Part shown: piece by piece, positions 1 to 12,094 of the stretch | Layout of the letters: each line of letters opens with the position of its first letter | Position numbering within the stretch: the stretch's first letter is position 1 | Assembly (NCBI RefSeq): GCF_012489685.1 | Contig: NC_080046.1 | Coordinates: 24,011,038-24,075,037, forward strand | Length of the DNA stretch: 64,000 bases | Direction: 5' to 3' | Origin: Lotus japonicus | Lineage: Eukaryota; Streptophyta; Magnoliopsida; Fabales; Fabaceae | Program-made: the position numbers and the translations under genes | Notes under the pieces: generated by a model | The model's input: only the letters and a program-made list of their open reading frames with translations | Databases searched by the model: none | What the model was told of the DNA's origin: nothing

Positions 1-3000
1 TCCCTCTCAGCTGTTTCACTCTTCTATCCCCAATACTCACTGGCGGTGCCTCAAAGGTCAAATCATCCTTCAGTTCAACGTTGTCTGGCTCGATTACATG
101 AGTCGGGTCTGGAATGTACTTCCTCAACTGCGACACATGAAATACATCGTGAATGTTGGAAAGAAACGGTGGTAGCGCAATCTGATACGCCACTGGTCCA
201 ACACGTCGAGTGATTTGATAAGGTCCAATAAACCTTGGCGTAAGCTTCCTTGACTTAATAGCTCGTCCAACCCCCGTAGTCTGAGTATCTCGTAGAAACA
301 CATGGTCACCTTCTTCAAACTCTAGGGTTCTGCGTCTCTGATCAGCATAACTCTTCTGTCTGCTCTGTGAAGCTCTCATCTTTTCCCTGATCTGCTTAAC
401 CTTCTCAGTCGTCTGTTGCAGCAATTCTGGCCCAATCAACAAACTCTCCCCATCTTGATACCAACACAACGGTGTCCTACACTTTTGACCATACAAAGCT
501 TCATACGGTGCCATCCCAATGCTCGCATGAAAACTATTGTTGTATGTAAATTCAATCAATGGCAGAAGATCATCCCAGCTTCCTCTGTTATCTAACACAC
601 AAGCACGTAGTAGATCCTCTAGCGACTGAATAGTTCTCTCTGTTTGCCCATCAGTTTGTGGATGATACGCCGAACTCAATCTCAGCTTGGTTCCTAACGC
701 ATCATGAAGAGCTCCCCAAAAGTGCGAAGTAAACTTTGGATCCCGATCAGACACAATACTCGTCGGAACTCCGTGTAGTCTCACAATCTCAGCCACATAA
801 ATCTCAGCCAACTTTTCCACATTGTAGGTAGTTCTCACTGGTAGAAAATGCGCTGACTTAGTTAAACGATCCACAATTACCCAAATCGAATCGTGTCTCT
901 TCTGTGTTCTTGGCAAAGCTACCACAAAATCCATGGATATGCTATCCCATTTCCATTCTGGCACGTCTAAACTCTGTAACATACCAGCAGGTCTTTGATG
1001 CTCTACCTTAGCCTTCTGACAAGTCAAACGTGCAGCTACATACTCGGCCACTTGTTTCTTCATTCCCGGCCACCAAAAATTCAGTTTCAAATCTTGATAC
1101 ATCTTTGTCATTCCCGGATGAATGCTCCATTTGCTCTTGTGTCCTTCATCCATGATTAGCCTTCTCAATTCTGGATTATTGGGTACACAAACTCTGTCCT
1201 TGCATCGTAGGATATCATCAGTTCCTATCTTGAATTCCGGGTCTTTCCCTTGAATTACCAAGTTCCTCTTCTCTAGCAGAAACGCATCTTGCAGTTGTTG
1301 CTCTCTAATCCCTTCCATCAGTCCACTGGCGATTCTGATCATTCCGAATTTCAACTTTCCCTCAGACGGTGTCACACCTAAACTCATATCTCGAAATTGT
1401 TCCAGTAGCTCCAGCTCTTTAACCATCATTGACGAGACATGCATCTTCCTACTCAAAGCATCAGCAACTACATTTGCCTTCCCAGGGTGATATTGCAACG
1501 TAAACTCATAGTCCTTGATAAACTCCATCCATCTTCGTTGCCTCATGTTCAACTCCTTCTGATCGAACAAGTATTTAAGACTCTTGTGATCGCTAAATAT
1601 CGTGAAAGTACAACCATAGAGATAATGCCTCCAGATTTTCAGCGAAAACACAATGGCAGCTAACTCCAAATCGTGAGTCGGATAGTTCTTCTCGTGGGTC
1701 TTCAACTGTCTCGAAGCATCAGCCACTACTTTCCGATGTTGCATCAGTACACATCCCAAGCCTTGATGCGAAGCATCACAGTAGACCTCATAAGGTTCCT
1801 CCGGTTGTGGCAAAATAAGCACAGGTGACGTCGTCAACCGTTTTTTCAGTGTCTGAAAACTTGATTCACACGCCTCAATCCATGCAAAAGGTTGATCCTT
1901 CCTCGTCAGTTGAGTCAAAGGTCCAACAATCTTGGCAAATCCCTCAATGAAGCGTCTATAATATCCAGCTAAACCCAAAAAACTTTTGATTTCTGTCACT
2001 GTCTTCGATTGCTCCCAAGCCAAAACAGTCTCTACTTTCGCTGGGTCCACAGCTATGCCCTCCTTTGAGATAACATGGCCTAAGAAATTGACTTCCTCCA
2101 GCCAGAATTCACACTTGGAAGGGTTTGCATACAACTTTTTCTCTCTCAGCACTTGTAAAACTTGGCGCAAATGTCCTTCATGTTCCTTCGCGTCCTTCGA
2201 ATATATCAATATGTCATCAATAAACACCACCGCAAACCGATCTAAGAATTCATGAAAGATGCGGTTCATGTAATCCATGAAAACAGCAGGTGCATTTGTC
2301 ACTCCAAACGGCATCACTAGGTACTCGTAGTGTCCGTAACGTGTTCTGAAAGCAGTCTTCGGTATATCCTCAGTCTTCACTCTAATCTGATGGTAGCCTG
2401 ACTTCAAGTCTATCTTGGAAAATACGGCAGCCCCTCGTAATTGATCCATCAAATCATCTATCCTCGGCAACGGGTATCGGTTCTTGATCGTCGCCTTGTT
2501 CAGTTGTCGATAATCCACACACAATCTCTACTTCCCGTCTTTCTTCTTGACTAAAAGCACTGGCGCTCCCCACGGTGAAACACTTGGTCGAATGAATCCT
2601 TTTGCCAAAAGATCCTCCAACTGAGATTTCAACTCTACTAACTCTGCAGGTGCCATACGGTAAGGTGCAATCGAAATCGGTCCGGTTCCGGGTACAATGT
2701 CGATCACAAACTCTACATCGCGTACTGGCGGTAGTCCAGGTATATCTCCAGGAAAAACATCCGCAAATTCTCCCACCACCGGAATACCATGAACATCCAA
2801 ATCCTTCTTCCCCTCCAGACTTAGCAATGAAAAGTACTTCTGAGTGCCCTCGCTCAACGATGCACTAATGTGGTTAGTAGAAAGATACTCGAAAAGATCC
2901 GAGTCTGGGAACACCACTTTCTTTCGACTACAGTCCAAAAGACAATGGTAGTGGGATAACCAATCCATCCCTAGGATTACATCTAGGTTTTTAAGGGGTA

Positions 3001-3045
3001 GACATACTAGATTGGCATGAAAAGTTCTAATCGTACGATAGCACC
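1..3045 (-). pseudogene. Ty3/gypsy pol (protease remnant, RT, RNase H, integrase, chromodomain linker), element A
   Basis: The polyprotein would copy the element RNA (RT, RNase H) and insert the DNA (integrase). Reading leftwards, a protease C-terminal piece (about 3045-2900) is followed by the linker, the RT entry motif ([16 protein letters not shown] at about 2575-2531), RT with FIDD (about 2215), RNase H (CDAS near 1780; ADALSRK near 1460), the HHCC zinc region (about 1150-1010), and the integrase core with MDFV (about 930) and SDRD (about 745). From 2527 to the window edge the frame looks open. The one lesion I see is a TAG at 2528-2530, where relatives have a serine. Gag and the protease active site are missing: the leader joins protease sequence near 3045. 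Without gag it could move only with help from other copies. Confidence 0.85.
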
Positions 3046-3189
3046 AAAACTATTCCATATGACTAAGTAACAATGCAATCAATTAGAACGAAAAATCGTT
3101 CTGCAGACACTCAATTTTCACTCTTTGCAGAGTCACACAACCTAGCACAGAAGACCTATTCCCCAAAGACTCCCAAAAGACTCGACTAA

Positions 3190-3201
3190 GCTCTGATACC
3201 A
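3190..3201 (-). promoter_or_regulatory. Primer-binding site, element A
   Basis: On the minus strand this reads TGGTATCAGAGC, complementary to the 3' end of initiator methionine tRNA, the usual primer of plant LTR retrotransposons. It lies 3 bases inside the LTR end (TGTAAC at 3205 in plus orientation), which fixes the LTR boundary and the element orientation. Confidence 0.9.
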
Positions 3202-3738
3202 CACTGTAACACCCCGATTTCCAGGTGTCACTTTAGTAACTAAAAATAAACTTTACGCGGAAAACAGGTAATTTTTTTTTCGTTTGATTCCTTTTAATTA
3301 AAGCAATAGAAAATAAAGACACAACCCAACAACTAAACTAACCGTTATACAAATATATACACAGGTACAGCCTCAGCTGCACTCCCACGTCATCGCACTC
3401 GCAGTGACTCCAAAGTAGTGTGCCCGCAGGCAAATATATACAGAACCAGTAGTGTAAGTATAAGTATCAAAAGTACAGTCATCCAAGAGAAAGTCGGCTT
3501 CCAAAATGGCCTGAACAAAAGACCCCTATAATCCGGTAGACTCTCTGTGATTCCTCATCAAAAGAACCACACAAAAATCCACGCATCGGGAACCTACCCT
3601 GTCCCAAAAGCAAGACGAATCAGAGCTCTACACAAAAAATGACGCTGCCTAACCTACCCTCCCAGTACCGAGTCCACAGCGAACTGAAGTTGGCAAGTCA
3701 AAGCTCAGCTCCATACGTCGTAGCACTCCCCTCGTCAA

Positions 3739-3933
3739 TCATCCACGCTCGTCGGTCCGGTCCTCCATGTCCCTTCCCCGGTACGTCGCTCGGTGACCCG
3801 CAACATCGATCACCCAAGCGGTGGGGGCATGACGGTCCACCAACTCATACCTGATCCCCCCCGAGGGAGAGACCATCGAAAACCAGTCCGCCATCGATAT
3901 CTGGCAGCAGGCCGACCGCCCAAACACAAACAT
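3739..3933 (-). pseudogene. Truncated copy of the LTR-encoded ORF, element A
   Basis: This is a 64-codon frame inside the LTR. It shares short segments (ADWF, PSGGIRYE, YRATY, MED) with the 170-codon LTR ORF of element D at 44160-44669, in the same orientation relative to the LTR. It stops early and lacks the acidic C-terminal tail. Function is unknown; it is listed because the same frame recurs in other LTRs of this window. Confidence 0.5.
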
Positions 3934-4136
3934 GAAACCAAAGCCAAGGCGCTAGGGTCAACTCACGGAATAAAGTAGATATACACTCAACATGTGACAG
4001 GGGTATAGATATATATGTTGATATATATATATGTATATAAATTATCCTAGCATGTTATTGGCTCGAACAATGCTTCAATAAATCAAATAGCATACAATTC
4101 CAGTCAGAGTGAATGTATGCGTGAAATGCAATCAAT

Positions 4137-4337
4137 ATGATCCGGATAGTGAAGCATTCCCGTTCTTCACTATTGATGAAGCATTCCCGTTCTTCATCCT
4201 TGATGAAGCATTCCCGTTCTTCATCGAATGATGCATTAGTGAACCATTCCCGTTCTTCACCATCGATGAAGCATTCCCGTTCTTCACCGAATAATGCATT
4301 GGTGAAGCATTCCCGTTCTTCACCAAATGATGCATGA
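4137..4337. repeat. Minisatellite in LTR A (GAAGCATTCCCGTTCTTCA motif)
   Basis: Six or more copies of a motif close to GAAGCATTCCCGTTCTTCA are separated by variable short linkers, some containing GATGCAT. Long open frames here on both strands are by-products of the repeat and are not called as genes. Other LTRs in this window carry a different repeat in the same general part of the LTR. Confidence 0.85.
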
Positions 4338-4389
4338 TGCAATATGGTTAGCCAAACATCGAATCGTCCTCACAACACAAGCGTTTAGC

Positions 4390-4690
4390 TCAAAGCCCAA
4401 CTTTAAAACCCAAGAGTTAGTGTCGGTCAATACAACCCAACTCCAACAACAAAACCCAATGTCAAAACCCAGAGTTAGTGTCGGTCAATACAACACAACT
4501 CCAACAACAAGAGAACCCAATGTCAAACCCAGAGTTAGTGTCGGTCAATACAACACAACTCCAACAACAAGAGAACCCAAAGTCAAAACCCAGAGTTAGT
4601 GTCGGTCAATACAACACAACTCCAACAACAAGAGAACCCAAGGGTTTAGTGTCGGTCAATACAACACAACCCCAACAACAAGAGTACTAA
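4390..4690. repeat. About 60-bp tandem repeat in LTR A
   Basis: About five imperfect copies of a unit containing GAGTTAGTGTCGGTCAATAC and CAACTCCAACAACAAGAGAA are arrayed head to tail, with unit length near 60 bp. Units differ by small indels and a few substitutions. The open frames over it are repeat artefacts. Confidence 0.85.
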
Positions 4691-6831
4691 GGTACTCGGT
4701 GACTTTCAGTCATCATCGTGGCTCACCCCCTTTTGGTGTCCAGCAATTCTCCAAAACCCACAACAAAAGTCGACTTTTCCCCGTCTTTCGCAATTATTTT
4801 CCCCCTTTCGTTTTCCTATGTTTCATTCAATAATGAAAACGTTTTAAATTGATTTAGTCAGGTTATGAGTTTAATTCTTTGAAAACTAGGTTCTCTAAGG
4901 TCTTTAGTTTTCAAAATTCTATTCATTCTAAGTTTTCCAAACCCACCAAAAGAAGTTTCCAGGGAAAGTCTTAGAATACGAACAAACACCAACGAATGGC
5001 TAAGTCTCAAACCCCACGTTTGAACTTGCCTAGGGTTGTTCATCCAACCCGAAATATCAAATAACACCAGTTCAATGAATCCCCACTCCGAAGTCGCGTC
5101 AAAACGCACAATTCAATAACATCTCAACATCATCAGTTATGGAAAACATCATAACATCAGTTCATCAACATAATCCACATCAAGGTAAAGCATAAGTCGA
5201 ATTTATCGACGCCTATCGTGCAGTCATAGCTAATAGTAAGTTGCCCTAACCTCGAGCTGCTCCAGTCTCGTGGTTTAAATATCCTTCACACAAATGCTCT
5301 GCAAAACCCAAAGTTCCTTCAACTGAACCTCGGAGAAAACAAAGCAGAAATCCAAACAAAATCGATTAGCTCGATCACAATACAGCTAATTAACGATAGG
5401 CAAAGCATTAAAGCTTCAGAATACAACAATCGGGTACGAAAAGACAAGTTTTCGAAAACGAAAAACTCCCCCTTCCCCTTGAAATAGCTCTCGGCCATAA
5501 AGAGAAAAGAGCTCCGGCTCTTTTTCTTCGATCTAATCTGTTTACAAGGTAGTTTTAGGGTAAAACTAAGGCAAAGAAACTGTCGGAAAAATTTTCGGAC
5601 GATCGGATCGAAATACGGCTGTTCAGGGGCGTTTTGGTCCAAAATAAAAGCTCAAAACCTCAAAGTTATCACTTCGCAAAAAAAATTTGACAGCAATGAT
5701 CCTAACGACATTCATAACAACTAATCCTAAAGACACGAAGTCAGATTACGACTTTTCGACATAAAAGTTTCGAAATGTGCGCAAAAAGGATTTTGAAACA
5801 GTTTTTCAGATCCTTGACAACTCGATCAAAATCGGCGAATACCGACGAAGGTTCTAGGCTCTTGGGAACGTAGATAAGATACCCCAACAGAGAAATCAGG
5901 AAAAACGGACAGTTTTACGAAAAGCTCGAAACTTTGAACACATAAACAGCTAAAGAAACGCAGTAGAAACAGTGATCAGAGGTAAGAATCAAGCTAGTTA
6001 ATTCGATACCTTGAAGTAGGAACGAACTGCGCGAAGATCGGTCAAGTTTCGGCGAAAAATTTCTTCTCCTCTCCTCTCCTCAACTCGCGGCTCCAAGAGA
6101 AAGAAAATGAAGATATTTTTTGAATTTTTAACTATTTATGGGAAGGTGAAATCGCGGGAAAATGAAAATTTCGCGATTCCGATTTTTGCAGCACATTCAT
6201 CTGTGAATTCTAAGAGAGATTCTGGCGACAGAATTCCAGAACTCAAAACAAATCTCTAACATTTGGGAAAAACGATATCTAAAATCTCAAAAGCGGTGTA
6301 AATTAATCTGTCCCGAAAAACTACTTTTTGCTGTGATGGTCAGACGACAAAACTTTGTTCTGGAGAAAGATTGGAAACATCGAAACAAATCTGGCAGCGC
6401 GGACGGAAACTTCGTTAAAAGCTCCGAATAGAAAAAGTCTTCATCCAGCGATTGAATTTAGGGTTTCGAAGCAAAGAAATTAGCATCGTCGGACTTCCGA
6501 GAAGTGAATACTATCGTGCGTACAGTCCAGGGTTCCAAAATGAAACACTGGTCGAAGGAAAAATAAAGAGAACTTTTTATTTTCCCAAGAATTTTGAAAT
6601 CTCACTTAAACGTTGCTTTAAAAGCGAAATTAGCCTATTCTGGACACTCTAGCCATAAGGCAGGTGTGCAGACGACTCGCACTAACTCCTAAAACAACTA
6701 CGCAACATTCCTCAAGCAATTCCTGAACTTTCTTCTTCATTAATCTTTCCCAAATCTCAAACTCCTGTCACGCTCACACTGATTCTACGCGTGAGTCGGA
6801 AATTAACTTGCTCTGTAAATCCAGGTCTTCA

Positions 6832-8532
6832 TGCAATAACTAAATGTAAAAAACAATTCAAAGTTTATCTAAGCCTATTTTGATGATGCATAGTTAATCA
6901 ACTAACTCCTCCTTTATTTTTATAATGGAACCATATTTATGCAGCAGAAAATTGTTTCCAATCATGATGGACAACCCCAAAAGCTAAGAGAAATTGCTTT
7001 GGTCACCGCCATTGTGGTTCACCGTGATTTTCCCTAGTGTATCCAACACATACACTTAACTTGACTCTAACCTATAACCTATTATTATGTTTGAAAATTT
7101 CTTTGGCTTAGAAATTTCTCCTCTAAAATTTATGCTATTCTAAGCACAAATTCATTTTGTGCCAATTAGAACTCCCAAGATTAGCCTTAAAAGCTTTGCC
7201 AGTACCACCAAGCTCTTTATACAAGTTCAATTTGTACCAATTAATAAGTTAGGAGCAGCATTCTTTATTCATTGCTACTTAATTTTTCTGAATGTAAAAA
7301 GACTTGGGTTACAATTTTTTTGGTGCTCTCCATGGGTTCGAAGAATTGTTTGGCTATGCTATTTTTTCATTGAGTTCGTTCCTGACCCTTTTAAATCTGA
7401 ATCTGATATTATATGTGTTCATTAATTTTTAACCATGATTTGGCTCTTACTTATTTGATCATTGCAGCCCTAAGTGGTGACCATTTGAGCTGCTAACCTT
7501 GCATAGTCTTCTACCGAATCCAGAGGTTGAAACTTCAGTGGCTGTGGCGAAGATTTGGGGAGTGTTTGGCTGCACAATTGACTGAGGCCCAGTCCTCCTG
7601 CTGGTTCTTTTTGTTACTTTCCTTAAACTAAGCTTGTGAGAAGCTGCCCAAGTTAACCCTAAATTGCATATTGAAGGAAGTCAAATTTACAATGCATATA
7701 TACAAATTATTTACACAAATATTTTATTTTGTGTTTACTTAGTGTTCCCTTCTACTAAAAGAATACTCATTGAATTATATCATTAGTGATTGTATATTAA
7801 TCCTCAACAATTTCCCTTCTTTAAATCCTTCCATACTTTAAAGCAAAATGGTTCACATAACTGGCTATATATTTATACTCAATGTTTGGGGGTGAGTTAA
7901 ATTATCATAGCAGAGTTGCTGGTGTTCTTCATTGGTTACCAAAACAAAGCTGGTCTCATCAAAGCTCGCAAAACTGTGAACCAGACATGTGTGTAGGTCT
8001 ATTTTTTTCATTGTTTTAATTGAGAAACTAATATATAATTGATTGTTGTATTACCCATCATCAATTTCCAGCAACTTTCATTTGATACACACATTTCTTC
8101 TGTCTCTCCATATGTGCAATGAATCCCTTTAATTATTGACGGAAATTGATGTCTTCTTGAAAAGCCTTTTAGAACACCAGAAATTGAAATGAAGTATAGC
8201 AAAAAGGATTACATATTCAACCAAAAATATCACAACACGGATTGTAGAGAAAATTAATATTCACAAAGTGTAAGAAGAAAAAAGTACAATAAGATTTGAC
8301 ATCTCCAACCCTATAATTATGTTTTTGAGTTACTGCTCATTGCTCATGCGCAAGATAGTTTTATAAAAAGATAATCTATATACATTGCTTTAGATAAGAA
8401 TTAGTAGCAGCTGCATATTTCATGTGTTTTAGCTTTTCCTAATATATGCCTTACAAATATTTTCTTTGCATATATGCAAGCTCATTTGAAGTCGCATTGC
8501 CAATAATAATGGAACTATTATTAAAGAGGATG
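6832..8532. other. Unassigned AT-rich sequence between element A and the TIR element
   Basis: I find no recognisable protein domain, RNA gene or transposon terminus in these 1.7 kb. The sequence is AT-rich with scattered short open frames only. It may be host intergenic DNA or very old transposon remains. A cluster resembling an intron end (TTGATCATTGCAG near 7467) is not followed by a recognisable exon. Confidence 0.4.
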
Positions 8533-8675
8533 ACTCCATTTACTCTAGGAGTAAGTTCAAAAATCTACTCCAAATCCTAACCCTTGGTTTTACTATAAAA
8601 TAACGACTGAGATATATCCTTAAAATGTGCCACGTGAACCTGTCCCACTTATTCTTCTTCAATCTTCTTCTTCCT
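8533..8675 (+). repeat. Left terminal inverted repeat
   Basis: This arm pairs with 11737-11864 in reverse complement. The best-conserved block runs from the segment around 8550 through TTTTACTATAAAATAACG. It carries a small extra segment (CACTTATTC) relative to the right arm. Confidence 0.8.
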
Positions 8676-8861
8676 AGCTGATAATATAAAATGCAAACTC
8701 GTCGGCGCATACGCAAGCACGGATCCACCGGCGGCGGAACGTGGTACGATGAGGTGAGGCCCAACGAAAGAGGTTATCTTGTGCCGGTTGTGATTCGCCG
8801 GAGACGGCAGCGGCGACGGAGAAGGGATATAGGTCTGGCAGCGGAGTGAAAATTGGGGCAT
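8649..8861 (-). other. GC-rich insert with a 70-codon open frame beside the left TIR
   Basis: Positions 8690-8850 are clearly richer in G and C (GGCGGCGG, CGGCAGCGGCGACGG) than the surrounding DNA. On the minus strand an ATG-initiated frame of 70 codons, rich in Ser and Pro, begins at 8861 and ends inside the TIR. Nothing in it matches a domain I know. Gene-fragment capture next to a TIR is typical of Pack-MULEs; that is inference. It could equally be an unrelated GC-rich spacer. Confidence 0.35.
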
Positions 8862-8919
8862 GTAGGTTTTGCTCTTTAGATGTTCATAAGAAGTTCAACT
8901 GGTGATGGAAATTAGAAAC

Positions 8920-10206
8920 GCAAGTGGGCATTATGATCTAGAGTTGCATCAAATGGATGTAAAGACAGCTTTTCTGAATGGAGATCTTTATGAGGATGTT
9001 TATATGCAGCAACCAGAGGGTTTCATTATCAGTGGGAAAGAGCACTTGGTTTGTAAATTGAAGAAGTCAATTTATGGTTTGAAGCAAGCTTCTAGGCAAT
9101 GGTTTCTTAAATTTGATGAGACCATCACATCCATGGGTTTTGTAGAAAATAAAGTTGATCAATGCATATATCTCAAGGTCAGTGGGAGTAAATTTATTAT
9201 TCTTGTTCTCTATGTAGATGATATTTTACTTGCTAGCAATAATCATGATCTACTTGTTGAGACCAAGAATATGTTGTCAATGTCTTTTGACATGAAGGAC
9301 CTTGGTGAAGCTTCTTTTGTTTTGGGAATAGAGATCCATAGAGACAGGTCACGTAATCTTTTGGGTTTGTCTCAAAAGGCTTACATTGACAAAGTTTTAA
9401 AGCGTTATGGTATGGAGAATTGCAATCCTGGTGATGTCCCTATTGCCAAAGGAGATAAGTTGTCTAAGGATCAAAGTCCTAAAAATGATGTTGAAAAGAG
9501 CTCCATGGAGAATACTCCCTATGCTAGTGCAGTGGGCAGTATTATGTATGCTCAAGTGTGTACTAGACCAGATTTGTCTTTTGCTATTAGTGTCTTGGGT
9601 AGGTTCACTTCAAACCCAGGACATGCTCACTGGATTGCTGCTAAAAAAGTCATGAGATACTTGCAAAAGACAAAGAAATACATGCTTGTTTATAGGAGGG
9701 TGGTTGATGAGCTAGATGTTATTGGCTACACTGATTCAGATTTTGCAGGTTGTCCAGATGATGAGAAATCTACCTCTGGATATATTTTCATGTAGGCAGG
9801 AGGAGCTATATCTTGGAAAAGTGTGAAGCAAACTCTGGTAGCCTCTTCCACTATGCAGGCTGAGTTTGTTGCATGTTATGGAGCTGCATCCCATACTGTT
9901 TGGATAAGAAACTTTGTTACTACTCTTGAAATTGTAGACTCTATTTCTAAACCATTGAAAATTTTCTGTGACTACAGTTCTGCAGTTTTCTTTACCAAGA
10001 ACAACAAAACCACAAGAACATCTAAGCATATAAGGATTAAGTTCTTGGTTGTCAGAGAGATGGTGGAGAATGGAGAGATTATTGTTGAGCATATTCTCAC
10101 TGAGGAAATGCTTGCTGACCCCCTAACTATGGGACTTAGACCCATAGTCTTTGTTAAGCATGTTGAAAACATGGGTGTTATAAGTTCCTTTGATGTAATT
10201 GGTTAG
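8920..10206 (+). pseudogene. Ty1/copia pol 3' part: reverse transcriptase and RNase H
   Basis: The frame starts abruptly inside RT at HYDLELHQMDVKTAFLNG (about 8929). It continues through SIYGLKQAS, the catalytic LYVDDILLA (about 9210) and RNase H motifs including SDFAG and the KHI segment, and ends with a TAG at 10204-10206. One in-frame TAG at 9793-9795, where relatives usually have leucine, splits it. Gag, protease, integrase and the RT N-terminus are absent upstream, so the element is 5'-truncated. The 9796-10206 part is in the same frame as the first. It sits inside the TIR element and is followed by its own polypurine tract and LTR. Confidence 0.9.
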
Positions 10207-10870
10207 TGGGAGTTGTTACAATTTCATGCTTATTTTCATTGATATATTGCATTGAACTCGCGTAATTTATTTTCTTTGGCATAATGCTGTCATGGGCATG
10301 TATACTTTTTCCATATTATAAATGCAATGATTACTATGCGGTTCCATAACTGTGTTTTATATCAAAGATGTTTGTGTTCCTTTCAAGGAATGATGTTTCA
10401 TGAGAAACATGTTTATAGTCTCCTTGGGAGATGGTGATGTTTTCTTGGTGAAAAACATTGTTTCTTTTTCTTTTAAAAGATGTTGCTTTCCTATATGGAA
10501 ATGATGTTTCATTAGAAACATGTTTGTAATCTCTTGGTGAGATTAATTGTGTTTTCTTGGGAAGACACAGTGTGGATCTATACACGGTAGCATGAAAAGA
10601 CGATCACATACTATGCTATGTTGTGTATCTACAATTGCACACTTGTGTTATGATCATGTTAAGGAGATTGTTGGTTATGTGGTCATGGGTGAACTAAGCT
10701 TAAAACAGTTTATCTTTACTTATGACTCTTAGCTAATAATTTTGTTAGCTGTGATGATCATGTAATTTTGTGGTGATTATATCAGGTTGTTTATGTGGCC
10801 ACAGTTGTTCAACTCAAGAGTCGTTTTCAAAATGAATTTTAAAACCGAATAAAACCCAAATCAATATCGC

Positions 10871-10883
10871 CCAAGTGGGAGAA
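10871..10883 (+). promoter_or_regulatory. Copia polypurine tract
   Basis: CCAAGTGGGAGAA lies directly before TGTTAGAATT, the start of an LTR-like sequence. This is the normal position and composition of the second-strand priming tract in plant copia elements. Confidence 0.7.
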
Positions 10884-11382
10884 TGTTAGAATTTTATTCT
10901 AATTTGGGCTTATATTGATTAATGGCTTTTTTATTTTATTAAAAGGGTTGAATGTTATCTGATATATTTTTTTTCCTTGTGAGCCTATATGTTTAATGTG
11001 ATCCTTATAGGCTATTTTGGAAATCACCATGTGAATATAAGTTTATTGGGTTGAGTCCAATAGACAAGTGTGTGGACTTTTGTGTAGGGCCTAATGGGCC
11101 TAATATCCATGATGGATGGAAATTAGGTTTACCATGTTTTATTAAATAAAGGGCAGGATCCCCACATGACTCTTATGTTCTTTAACTGCTTGCTCCATCA
11201 GAGAGTAGTTTGCCAGAGACAAGAGATCAAGTGGAAGATCTTGTTGCTGTTGCACACAATTGTGTGCTCTTGCTTCCGCGAATAAGAAAGATGTCTTCAA
11301 GAGGTATGAAATTATAATTGTTTTACTATTGTTAGATGGTGTTCTAATTTCCTAGTATTGATCTGTATATTAATTTTCCCTA
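10884..11382 (+). repeat. 3' LTR of the truncated copia element (right end approximate)
   Basis: It starts TGTTAGAATTTTATTC directly after the polypurine tract. A probable right end is in or just after TTTTCCCTACG near 11380; the expected terminal CA is not clear there, so the end could also be near 11393. No 5' LTR copy exists in the window because the element is 5'-truncated. Confidence 0.55.
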
Positions 11383-11736
11383 CGAAAAAAAACAGCGATC
11401 TGTTAAAAATTTATGGGCCACCACCTAAGAAACAAAGACTTGTCTATTGTTCAAAGACGAGCCATTTATTCTGCAAAATTTGAGCATTTTTTTTTCAATT
11501 TCGTTCAAGGACATGGAATTGAACAGAGTTGTATCCATTTGGTTTATTCTCATTTAGTTTTTTCTTTTTTTAATTCCTGGGAGCTCTAAGGAAAACCAAA
11601 TTGATAGCACCTTCAATTCAAAAACCAGCCCATGATAGGAATTGAAATACTATTTTTGTGTCGTTCCCTTTGTTGCCGCTCTGTAGGATATGATGGTTGT
11701 GCCGTGGTTTGCAACTTTGCATTTTCAGATTGGCTT

Positions 11737-11864
11737 AGGAAGAAGAAGAATGGACAGGGTCACGTGACACTTTTTAAGAATAGATCTCAACCGTTATTTT
11801 ATAGTAAAACCAAGGGTTAGGATTTGGAGTAGATTTTTGAACCTACTCTTGGAGTATATGGAGT
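11737..11864 (-). repeat. Right terminal inverted repeat
   Basis: This is the reverse complement of 8533-8675 with about a dozen mismatches and one short gap. Its outer end is ATGGAGT at 11858-11864. Confidence 0.8.
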
Positions 11865-12094
11865 TGAGAATAGAAATATAGAAATATTTAACATGGTTAA
11901 GTTTCTCAATTATCAATTCTTACCGCATTTTCCCCGATTGATAGCTCAAGTGGTTGAAGAGGATCATGATCAATTCCGGAATGGTGCGATTTATGTTTTC
12001 GATGTACCAAAAATATAATTTCAACCACATTAGTTATGTTTATTATATAATGTGCATCCATCACACAAAGTTATTTTATTAAGAAAATAAATTA

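Larger units (their letters stand above)
1..6831 (-). mobile_element. Element A: Ty3/gypsy chromovirus (Tekay/Del-like), gag-less, 3' part outside window
   Basis: Read on the minus strand, the order is 5' LTR (6831 to 3205), primer site, short leader, protease remnant, reverse transcriptase, RNase H, integrase and the start of the chromodomain-like tail, which runs off the window at position 1. The pol domain order RT-RH-IN marks Ty3/gypsy. The C-terminal tail resembles that of chromoviruses with long LTRs (Tekay/Del group); this clade assignment is by memory of the family, not by a tree. The 3' LTR and the target-site duplication lie outside the window. The LTR resembles that of element E more than that of D, for example around the GTTGACCCT segment. 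Confidence 0.85.
3205..6831 (-). repeat. 5' LTR of element A (about 3.6 kb)
   Basis: The LTR is bounded by TG..CA on the minus strand: it begins TGAAGACC at 6831 and ends GGGGTGTTACA at 3205. The inner end abuts the primer site. A TATA-like motif (ATAAATAG on the minus strand, near 6131-6138) lies about 700 bp into the LTR, so U3 is short and R-U5 is roughly 2.9 kb. It contains two blocks of tandem repeats and a degraded copy of the LTR reading frame described for element D. No second LTR of this element is in the window. Confidence 0.8.
8533..11864. mobile_element. Non-autonomous DNA transposon with long terminal inverted repeats (MULE-like), containing a copia fragment
   Basis: Two arms of about 130-140 bp at 8533-8675 and 11737-11864 are inverted copies of each other with scattered mismatches. 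Both start ACTCCAT and share segments such as CTACTCCAAATCCTAACCC. Long TIRs of this size, with a GC-rich unrelated insert next to one of them, fit Mutator-like (Pack-MULE-like) elements, but no transposase is present. The candidate 9-bp flanks (AAGAGGATG and TGAGAATAG) do not match well, so the superfamily is uncertain. A truncated copia retroelement occupies most of the interior. Confidence 0.6.

Noticed and set aside
4055..4690. Several repetitive open frames on both strands
   Set aside because: Translations of LTR minisatellites with no domain and no consistent start.
5319..5642. 107-codon minus-strand frame in LTR A
   Set aside because: Low similarity to anything, not kept in the matching region of other LTRs; treated as chance.
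8524..11873. 9-bp target duplication for the long-TIR element
   Set aside because: AAGAGGATG and TGAGAATAG agree at too few positions; even the best offset is weak.
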